Shown one piece after another: positions 1 through 5,041 of a DNA stretch of 7,435 nucleotides. The notes under the pieces are model-generated. The model saw only the letters and a list, made by a program, of their open reading frames with translations, searched no databases and had not been told where the DNA came from. The DNA is from an uncultured Eubacterium sp. (GTDB lineage Bacteria > Bacillota > Clostridia > Lachnospirales > CAG-274), in contig UQRG01000068.1 of assembly GCA_900543365.1 (NCBI GenBank), positions 1 through 7,435 of the forward strand, written 5' to 3'. Positions within the stretch are counted from its first letter, which is position 1. Each line of letters opens with the position of its first letter. The translations under genes and the position numbers were made by a program.

Positions 1-1613
1 ATACTTTCTTCAAGCTTTGCTATTTCTTCATCAATTATGGCAAATTCTCTTTCCTCATTATAGGACATTTTTAACTTCTTAACACCTTTATCCCAATTTT
101 TAGTTTCACTTTTTTCAGTTTTAATATTTTCCTTAGGTTTTTGCTTTTCAATATAATCACTATAACCACCTTCATACTGCTTAATATAACCATTATTTTC
201 AAAAGCAAATATTCTGTCAACACACTTATCAAGGAAATATCTGTCGTGAGATACTGTTATAACAGCACCGTCAAAACCATCAAGATAATTTTCAAGTATT
301 GTAAGAGTTTCAATATCTAAATCATTTGTAGGTTCATCTAAAAAAAGAATATTAGGAGCAGACATAAGTACTCTAAGCAAATAAAGTCGTCTTTTTTCTC
401 CACCTGATAACTTGCTTATTGGAGAATGCTGCATTTCACCATTAAACAAAAATCTTTCTAAAAGTTGGGATGCAGATATTTTTCCATCACGAGTATTAAT
501 AAACTCTCCTACATCTTTTATATAGTCAATTACTCTTTGATTTTCATTCATATGGTCATTTTCTTGAGCAAATATTCCTATTTTAACAGTTTCGCCTATA
601 GTGACTGTTCCACTATCTGGTGGAATTTTTCCAATAAGAATATTCACAAGAGTAGACTTTCCACAACCATTAGTACCTATAATACCAATTCGGTCATTTT
701 TAAGAACTATATAACTAAAATCCTTTATCAATACCTTATCACCATAGGCTTTACATATGTTTTCTGCCTCAATAGTTTTTCTGCCAAGTCTTGAAGATAG
801 CCCAGCAATTTCAACATTTTGTTTTTTAGATGGACCTGTCATATTTGATATTTCTTCAAATCTTTCAAGTCTAGCTTTTTGTTTTGTTGACCTAGCTTGA
901 GCTCCTCTTCTCACCCATTCAAGTTCAGTCCTAAGAAAGTTTTGTCTTTTTCTTTCATTAGCAGCCGCTCTTTCTTCTCTTTCAGCTTTAAGCTGAAGAA
1001 ATTGGGTATAATTTCCATTATAGGTATACATTTTACCTTTATCAAGTTCAATAGTTTTGTTAACGACTCTATCCAGGAAATATCTATCGTGAGTTACCAT
1101 CAAAAGAGCTTTAGTAGTCTTTTTAAGATTTGCCTCAAGCCACATAACTGTATCGTTCTCAATATGATTTGTAGGCTCATCAAGTATAAGCAAATCTACA
1201 GGAGAAATCATAGCTGCTGCAAGAGCAACCCTCTTTCTTTGACCACCAGAAAGCTCGCTAACTGGCTGAAAATAGTCCATAATACCAAGTCTTGTAAGTA
1301 TAGACTTTGCTTCACTTTCTTCATTAGGCGTAGATATGGAACATATTCTATTCATATAATCCATAACTACTTCCTTATCCAAAAACACAGGTATCTGAGG
1401 CAAATAACCAACCCTTAAACCGTTCATTTTAATAACTTGTCCACTATCTGCCTCTTCATCACCTGCAATAACCTTAAGAAGTGTAGACTTACCAGTACCA
1501 TTTACACCTATTATGCCTATTTTATCCCTATCATCAATACCAAATGTTAAATTGTCAAAAATCACCTTTTCACCAAAGGATTTTTTTAAGTTTTCAACTG
1601 TAAGCAAATTCAT
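1..1613 (-). CDS. ABC-F ATPase, Uup/YfmR type, C-terminus cut by the window edge
   Basis: This reading frame stays open from the ATG at 1613 to the left edge, giving 537 codons. It has two ABC ATPase domains and no membrane segments, which defines the ABC-F family of cytoplasmic, ribosome-associated ATPases. Domain 1 has Walker A GVNGTGKST (36-44), signature LSGGQ (121-125) and Walker B LILDEPTNH with D145 and E146. Domain 2 has Walker A GTNGCGKST (313-321), signature LSGGE (402-406) and Walker B LFLDEPTND with D426 and E427. Both catalytic Glu and both switch His (THDRYFLD, SHDRYFLD) are present, so it should hydrolyse ATP. The inter-domain linker contains EWVRRGAQARSTKQKAR. The last visible residues (KKLKMSYNEEREF and an acidic helix) match the start of the Uup-type C-terminal coiled coil, which favours Uup/YfmR over EttA or antibiotic-resistance ABC-F proteins. 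Known family roles are relief of ribosome stalling (Bacillus YfmR) and DNA-related phenotypes (E. coli Uup). Roughly 100 residues are probably missing. It starts 2 bases after the upstream isomerase gene, so it is co-transcribed and perhaps translationally coupled. Confidence 0.93.
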   Translation of the reverse strand, partial: MNLLTVENLKKSFGEKVIFDNLTFGIDDRDKIGIIGVNGTGKSTLLKVIAGDEEADSGQVIKMNGLRVGYLPQIPVFLDKEVVMDYMNRICSISTPNEESEAKSILTRLGIMDYFQPVSELSGGQRKRVALAAAMISPVDLLILDEPTNHIENDTVMWLEANLKKTTKALLMVTHDRYFLDRVVNKTIELDKGKMYTYNGNYTQFLQLKAEREERAAANERKRQNFLRTELEWVRRGAQARSTKQKARLERFEEISNMTGPSKKQNVEIAGLSSRLGRKTIEAENICKAYGDKVLIKDFSYIVLKNDRIGIIGTNGCGKSTLVNILIGKIPPDSGTVTIGETVKIGIFAQENDHMNENQRVIDYIKDVGEFINTRDGKISASQLLERFLFNGEMQHSPISKLSGGEKRRLYLLRVLMSAPNILFLDEPTNDLDIETLTILENYLDGFDGAVITVSHDRYFLDKCVDRIFAFENNGYIKQYEGGYSDYIEKQKPKENIKTEKSETKNWDKGVKKLKMSYNEEREFAIIDEEIAKLEES

Positions 1614-1615
1614 AA

Positions 1616-2458
1616 TTAATAAGTTCCCACATCAATACTATTTATAATAACATCTTCAAGAGGCTTGTCACTTTCATCAGTCTGAACATTTGCAATAGAG
1701 TCAACAATATCCATACCCTCATAAACCTGACCAAATATAGTATAGTCAAGGTCAAGTGCAGGATAACCACCCAATTTGCCATAAGCATCAATAACTTCCT
1801 GAGGGAATACATCACCTATTGTAAGTCTGTCGCCTTTCTGATTTGTAAATGTTCTCTGTGAACTTGGGCTTTGATAAATGCCAGACTTTTCATTATTCTC
1901 AATCATCTGCTTCATTTGTTCACCCTGATTATTCTGAACAATATAGAATTGGCTACCATTAGTATCTGGTCCTGCATTAGCCATACACAAAGCACCTCTG
2001 AAACTTCTTAAATCTAAAGATACTTCATTTTCAAATGGAGCTTTCCAAATACTTTCTCCGCCAGCACCTGTACCCTGAGGGTCACCACCTTGAATCATAA
2101 AGTCCTTAATTACCCTATGGAATGTTACTCCATTGTAGTAACCATCTTTTGCGTGAGTAACAAAGTTTTCTACAGCTTTTGGAGCATATTCAGGGAAAAA
2201 CCAAACCTTAATGTCGCCCTTGTTTGTATGAAGTGTAGCTATAGTATCACCTTTTTGAACTCCTTTAAGCTGTGGTAACCCAGTATAATCAGCTAAAGTA
2301 GTACCAGATGAGGTATTTTCTTCTGATTTAGCGTTTTCAGTTGATGCAGAATCTTGAGTTGTGGTATTTTCAGTTGTACCTTTGTCTGTTGTGCCACAAC
2401 CAGAAAAACTAAGTGCAGTTAAAGCTAAAGTTAATCCTAAAATAAGTTTTCTTTTCAT
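1616..2458 (-). CDS. Cyclophilin-type peptidyl-prolyl isomerase lipoprotein
   Basis: This is a 280-residue secreted peptidyl-prolyl cis-trans isomerase. Residues 1-20 are a signal peptide (KRK, then a hydrophobic core), ending in SFSGC with the lipidated cysteine at C21. The -3 position is Phe, which is less usual. Residues 22-55 are a Ser/Thr/Glu-rich linker that would hold the enzyme off the membrane surface. The cyclophilin domain covers about 70-278: FHRVIKDFMIQGGD (113-126) carries the catalytic Arg (R115, CypA Arg55) with F120, M121 and Q123, and NAGPDTNGSQFYI (161-173) and YTIFGQV (239-245) follow. Compared with CypA, Phe113 is Tyr172, Trp121 is Ala234 and His126 is Tyr239. An insertion of about 55 residues (about 176-233) precedes the last core strands, as in other Firmicutes lipoprotein cyclophilins. 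The likely role is folding of exported proteins outside the membrane. The start is supported by AAAGGAG 7 bases upstream. It is the first gene of an operon with the ABC-F gene. Confidence 0.94.
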   Translation of the reverse strand: MKRKLILGLTLALTALSFSGCGTTDKGTTENTTTQDSASTENAKSEENTSSGTTLADYTGLPQLKGVQKGDTIATLHTNKGDIKVWFFPEYAPKAVENFVTHAKDGYYNGVTFHRVIKDFMIQGGDPQGTGAGGESIWKAPFENEVSLDLRSFRGALCMANAGPDTNGSQFYIVQNNQGEQMKQMIENNEKSGIYQSPSSQRTFTNQKGDRLTIGDVFPQEVIDAYGKLGGYPALDLDYTIFGQVYEGMDIVDSIANVQTDESDKPLEDVIINSIDVGTY

Positions 2459-2465
2459 TTTTTAT

Positions 2466-2472
2466 CTCCTTT
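2466..2472 (-). promoter_or_regulatory. Ribosome binding site of the isomerase gene
   Basis: On the minus strand this reads AAAGGAG, 7 bases before the ATG at 2458. It is a near-perfect Shine-Dalgarno sequence and fixes the start of the lipoprotein at the residue preceding the KRK of its signal peptide. Confidence 0.85.
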
Positions 2473-2493
2473 ATATTTATAGCATTAATATTA

Positions 2494-2522
2494 ATGATAT
2501 TTAATTATTCATTTTTTGTCAA
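2494..2522 (-). promoter_or_regulatory. Sigma-A type promoter of the isomerase/ABC-F operon
   Basis: On the minus strand a consensus -35 box TTGACA (2517-2522) is separated by exactly 17 bases from a -10 box TATCAT (2494-2499, five of six consensus bases). Transcription would start near 2487, leaving a short leader with the AAAGGAG site. The promoter lies in the 103-base gap after the yyaC-like gene, so the isomerase and ABC-F genes can be expressed in growing cells independently of that sporulation-type gene. A second TTGACA at 2560-2565 overlaps the yyaC stop codon but has no convincing -10 box at the right distance. Confidence 0.7.
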
Positions 2523-2561
2523 GTATTTCAATAAATATAAATAAATTTTTCATAATTTATG

Positions 2562-3107
2562 TCAAATATTATTGTTTATCAAAGCATCATATATACTATC
2601 AGCTATAATTTCAGACATATTCATTACTATTGATAGTCTTGTACTTTGTAGTTGAACTATGCCGTTTGTACTCCATTTATTTACAATACCTGTTATAGAT
2701 ATATCACCAATCGACCTTAATTTTTTAGATATGCCTGCACCTGGATTTAAAGAACCTGCCCACACACTCATACTGCCTATATGATTGTATATTCCCAAAC
2801 AGGCATCAACAGCCAAGACCAACGGTTTATTATAGCAATCATAAAGTTGATTAATTTTTTCTTCTATATTAATGGCGTGTACTGGTCTGTCAATAGTTCC
2901 AATAACATTTTTTACTCCCATTTTTGTTAATTTAGTCCCAACTAATGGACCTAAAGAGTCACCTGTTGCCCTATCTGTGCCTATACAAAATATAACAACA
3001 TCATTATATTTTGTATATTTTTTTATTATATGCTTTTTAATGCTATTACTCAGTAAATATCTGCTATTATCATCAGTTGCAGATATATATTCTCTGTTAT
3101 TAAACAC
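2562..3107 (-). CDS. yyaC: YyaC-like sporulation protein (DUF1256, GPR/HybD-like fold)
   Basis: This 181-residue protein matches the DUF1256 family (Bacillus YyaC), annotated as putative spore proteases because they share the fold of the germination protease GPR and the hydrogenase maturation proteases. Recognisable family segments are VIFCIGTDRATGDSLGPLVG (38-57), TIDRPVHA (71-78), LAVDACLG (98-105) and GSLNPGAGISKKL (118-130). D45, D50 and D101 sit where acidic, possibly metal-binding residues lie in this fold. The last point is inference, and no substrate is established for the family as far as I know. There is no signal peptide or membrane helix. The start is GTG at 3107, chosen because GAGGTGA lies just upstream and the ATG nearby (3120) is out of frame. 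Its presence implies an endospore-forming lineage. It is divergent from the LysM membrane protein gene and is separated from the downstream isomerase gene by that gene's promoter. Confidence 0.9.
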   Translation of the reverse strand: MFNNREYISATDDNSRYLLSNSIKKHIIKKYTKYNDVVIFCIGTDRATGDSLGPLVGTKLTKMGVKNVIGTIDRPVHAINIEEKINQLYDCYNKPLVLAVDACLGIYNHIGSMSVWAGSLNPGAGISKKLRSIGDISITGIVNKWSTNGIVQLQSTRLSIVMNMSEIIADSIYDALINNNI

Positions 3108-3111
3108 TCTA

Positions 3112-3118
3112 TCACCTC
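3112..3118 (-). promoter_or_regulatory. Ribosome binding site deciding the GTG start of yyaC
   Basis: On the minus strand this reads GAGGTGA, ending 4 bases before the GTG at 3105-3107 (7 bases from the GAGG core). No in-frame ATG has comparable support, so the non-ATG start is preferred. Confidence 0.75.
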
Positions 3119-3127
3119 ATTTATAAT

Positions 3128-3163
3128 ATAGGCAAAATATGATTAATTTATGTATTTGCCTAT
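3128..3163. repeat. Inverted repeat between divergent genes, possible operator
   Basis: The left arm ATAGGCAAAATA (3128-3139) and the right arm TATTTGCCTAT (3153-3163) are complementary apart from one extra A in the left arm, around a 13-base AT-rich spacer. It lies 21 bases upstream of the yyaC-like start, immediately beyond its ribosome binding site, and about 120 bases upstream of the LysM gene. As a transcribed hairpin it has a GGC core but no following T-run in either direction. I therefore favour a protein binding site, or a leader hairpin, over a terminator. No binding protein can be named from the sequence. Confidence 0.5.
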
Positions 3164-3217
3164 TTTACACAATTTTGAAAATATTTGCTTACAAAACCTT
3201 AGAACAAGCAACAGCCT

Positions 3218-3250
3218 TTGACATAATATCATTTCTTGGTCTGCTATTAT
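3218..3250 (+). promoter_or_regulatory. Possible promoter of the LysM/kinase genes (extended -10)
   Basis: An extended -10 element TGCTATTAT (3242-3250) stands 31 bases before the start codon at 3282. A perfect TTGACA lies at 3218-3223, but the spacing to the -10 box is 21 bases, longer than the usual 16-18. If the promoter is real it probably relies on the extended -10, or on an activator or another sigma factor. The rest of the gap upstream shows only the inverted repeat at 3128-3163. Confidence 0.35.
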
Positions 3251-3265
3251 AATCCCATAAAAATA

Positions 3266-3272
3266 AAAGGAG
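3266..3272 (+). promoter_or_regulatory. Ribosome binding site of the LysM membrane protein
   Basis: The sequence AAAGGAG stands 9 bases before the ATG at 3282 and supports that start. Confidence 0.8.
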
Positions 3273-3281
3273 AGTGTCAAA

Positions 3282-4355
3282 ATGACTAATGACGAAGTTA
3301 CAAACTTACCAAACAATGTTAAACAAGTTGGCAGTATATCTGATGGAAACAGAATTTATCTTGAGGACTATGCTTGTACATATTTAGAGCAATATGCTGC
3401 GTCAGATGGTGGTAAAGAAAAAATTGCCCTTTTAGTAGGTCGCAACCTTACAATTAATGATGATTGCGTATTGTTTATTAATGGTATTATACAAGGTAAG
3501 TACACCATACAAAAAAATGGTATGATTGAATTAACAGAAAAAAGTTGGCAGTATATTGACAAACAACTTAACTTGTATTTTAAAGATTGTCAAGTTGTAG
3601 GTTGGGCTTATGTTCAACCAGGCTTTGAGGACTACATAAGTGAAAAACTTTGTAATTTTCAAAAAAACAACATTACAAAAGGACTTCAAGTTTTATATAT
3701 AACTGACCCAACAGAAAAAATATCAGGCTTTTATAAATGGAATAATAACGAAGAAATTTTTAACAATATAAAAGGCTACATAATATATTATGAAAAAAAT
3801 GATGGTATGAACGAATATATGCTTGAAAACAAAATAAAAGTAGACAAGCCAATTGAAACAGCAGCAGAAGAACAACTAAAAAATGATGCTGGTGCAAAAG
3901 CAAGAAAAATAGCCACATCTAAAGTTCCTAAAAAAGCAAAACATTATGCTTCTGTTGATCAAAGCAAAACAATTAATTTATTAGGTAGTTTAAGTTTTGT
4001 TATGTTACTAGTATGTTTTATTATGGGTGCTACATTAGTACAAAATGATGACAAGTTAAATCAGCTAGAAGCACAACTTACAGCTCTTGAAAATGAATTT
4101 CAGAATACAAAAGCTGTATTTGCATCATATACCGAAACTACTTCAATAACTACCACTGAAGCTCCAACAGAAACAACAACTGTACAATCTACAGCAGAAG
4201 TTGAACACACTAAATATAAGGTGCAAAAAGGTGACACTTTAATAAGCATAAGCAAGGCTAAATATGGAAACACAGCTAAGGTAAGAGAAATACGACAACT
4301 TAACAATATGGAAAATGACAAAATCGTTGTTGGAAAAACAATAATTTTGCCATAG
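3282..4355 (+). CDS. Single-pass membrane protein: degenerate JAMM/MPN-like domain plus extracellular LysM
   Basis: This 357-residue protein has no signal peptide and one membrane helix at about 232-254 (LLGSLSFVMLLVCFIMGA). The preceding stretch is basic (KARKIATSKVPKKAK), so the N-terminus should be cytoplasmic and the C-terminus outside. After the helix come a probable coiled coil (255-283), a Thr/Ser/Glu-rich linker (284-309) and a LysM domain (311-357: KYKVQKGDTLISISKAKYGN and RQLNN..KIVVGKTIILP), which in this family binds peptidoglycan glycans. The N-terminal region (about 24-170) resembles the JAMM/MPN metalloprotease fold. E46 precedes IALLVG as in the MPN Glu motif, VVGWAYVQPGF (105-115) mirrors the VVGWYHSHPGF of Rpn11, and TDPTEKISG (141-149) mirrors its VDP...G strand. 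However, the two metal-binding His are Tyr110 and Gln112, and the Asp position is Leu123. It should therefore be an inactive MPN-minus domain used for binding. The LysM and membrane helix calls are firm; the MPN call is inference from motif alignment by eye. The kinase gene begins directly at its stop codon. Confidence 0.85.
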   Translation: MTNDEVTNLPNNVKQVGSISDGNRIYLEDYACTYLEQYAASDGGKEKIALLVGRNLTINDDCVLFINGIIQGKYTIQKNGMIELTEKSWQYIDKQLNLYFKDCQVVGWAYVQPGFEDYISEKLCNFQKNNITKGLQVLYITDPTEKISGFYKWNNNEEIFNNIKGYIIYYEKNDGMNEYMLENKIKVDKPIETAAEEQLKNDAGAKARKIATSKVPKKAKHYASVDQSKTINLLGSLSFVMLLVCFIMGATLVQNDDKLNQLEAQLTALENEFQNTKAVFASYTETTSITTTEAPTETTTVQSTAEVEHTKYKVQKGDTLISISKAKYGNTAKVREIRQLNNMENDKIVVGKTIILP

Positions 4356-4360
4356 AGGTG
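4355..4360 (+). promoter_or_regulatory. Ribosome binding site of the kinase gene, overlapping the upstream stop codon
   Basis: GAGGTG begins on the last base of the LysM gene's TAG stop codon and ends 6 bases before the ATG at 4367. This makes ATG 4367 the start rather than the GTG at 4358, which lies inside the ribosome binding site itself. The arrangement implies translational coupling of the two genes. Confidence 0.75.
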
Positions 4361-4366
4361 GTTAAA

Positions 4367-4979
4367 ATGAATATGAATAACGAATTGGCAGCTGCTCTTG
4401 CCCACGAAATAAAAAATCCAATAGCTATAATTAGAGCAAATATTGACTATATTAAGTTATCTGTCAGTCCAAGCCTTTCAAACTGTTTTAATGTAATTGA
4501 AAAGGAATTAAATAAACTTAACTCATTGATAACTGACTATACTACAATATTTCAACCTAATATATATAGAAGATTTAATATATGATGTTGCAGAAGAATT
4601 TAGTATAATTACATCTAAAGAAATTAATTTTACATTTAATATTGATAGTGAAATTAAATTTGTATGTGATTACAAAAAACTATCAATATTACTTTTTAAT
4701 ATATATAAAAACTCAGTTGAGGCAATAAAAGAAAAAGGTACTATAAATACAAAATTGTATGAAAATAATAACAAAATATTCATTGAAATATCTGATACAG
4801 GTTGTGGTATTCCTGAAGGTTTAATAAACAATATAGGTACTCCATTTCTAACAACTAAGGCTAACGGCAGTGGTTTAGGCATTATGATTTCCAAAACAAT
4901 AGTAGAAGCACATAATGGAAAAATGCAAATAAAAAACATAAAGAATGGATGCAAAACCACTCTTGAATTTCACAAATAG
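4367..4979 (+). pseudogene. Sensor-less histidine kinase, split by a one-base frame change
   Basis: Two adjacent frames together encode a small cytoplasmic histidine kinase of about 204 residues. The first frame (4367-4585) carries the dimerisation/phosphoacceptor helix, ELAAALAHEIKNPIAII, with the phospho-accepting His at residue 13. It resembles the H-box of sporulation-type (Spo0A-phosphorelay) kinases. It ends at TGA 4583-4585. The second frame, open from 4533 and ending at TAG 4977-4979, carries the ATPase domain: N-box LLFNIYKNSVEAI (4689-4727, Asn codon 4710-4712), G1 box DTGCGIP (4794-4814), PFLTTK, and G2 box GSGLGIMI (4866-4889). All boxes look intact. The second part has no start codon of its own before the N-box, so two separate genes are unlikely. 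There is no sensor, HAMP or membrane segment. The total of 613 bases is one base over a multiple of three. The change most likely lies in the AT run at 4560-4568, where two more bases would give FQPNIYIEDLIYDV. Decay, slippage-driven phase variation or a sequence error are all possible. Its partner is probably the LysM membrane protein upstream. Confidence 0.8.
4560..4568 (+). repeat. AT-dinucleotide run at the kinase frameshift
   Basis: Here ATATATATA (four and a half AT units) sits inside the 4533-4582 interval in which the kinase frame must change. One more AT unit would join the phosphoacceptor and ATPase halves in a single frame through a natural-looking linker (PNIYIEDL). Short dinucleotide runs can slip in replication or sequencing. 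Confidence 0.55.
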
Positions 4980-4981
4980 GT

Positions 4982-5010
4982 TTGCTATTTTATCAAATTT
5001 GAGGTATACT
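4982..5010 (+). promoter_or_regulatory. Sigma-A type promoter of ligA
   Basis: A -35 box TTGCTA (4982-4987) and a -10 box TATACT (5005-5010) are separated by exactly 17 bases, right after the kinase stop codon. Transcription would start near 5017, giving a short leader that contains AAGGAG (5026-5031), 10 bases before the ATG. The ligase can thus be made independently of the LysM/kinase pair, although read-through from them is not excluded. A weak hairpin (AAATAG 4974-4979 with CTATTT 4985-4990) overlaps the kinase stop. Confidence 0.6.
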
Positions 5011-5041
5011 ATTCTTAATCTATTTAAGGAGAAATACACCA

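Noticed and set aside
465..1418. Plus-strand reading frames over the ABC-F region
   Set aside because: They are antisense to well-conserved ABC motifs, have no recognisable domain or ribosome binding site, and show the biased composition of shadow frames.
2537..2565. Second promoter using TTGACA at 2560-2565
   Set aside because: No acceptable -10 box lies 16-18 bases downstream. The better promoter at 2494-2522 explains expression.
4065..4210. Thr-rich segment of the LysM protein as a DNA repeat array
   Set aside because: The bias is at the protein level (linker composition). The DNA shows no regular repeat unit.
4358..4366. GTG at 4358 as the kinase start
   Set aside because: The GTG lies inside the GAGGTG ribosome binding site. 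ATG 4367 has the correct 6-base spacing.
4755..4979. A separate small ATPase-domain gene starting at TTG 4755
   Set aside because: It would lack the N-box that lies upstream in the same frame and has no ribosome binding site, so it is the tail of the frameshifted kinase.
4974..4990. AAATAG/CTATTT hairpin as a terminator of the kinase gene
   Set aside because: It has only six base pairs, almost all A-T, and overlaps the stop codon and the ligA -35 box. It is too weak to call.
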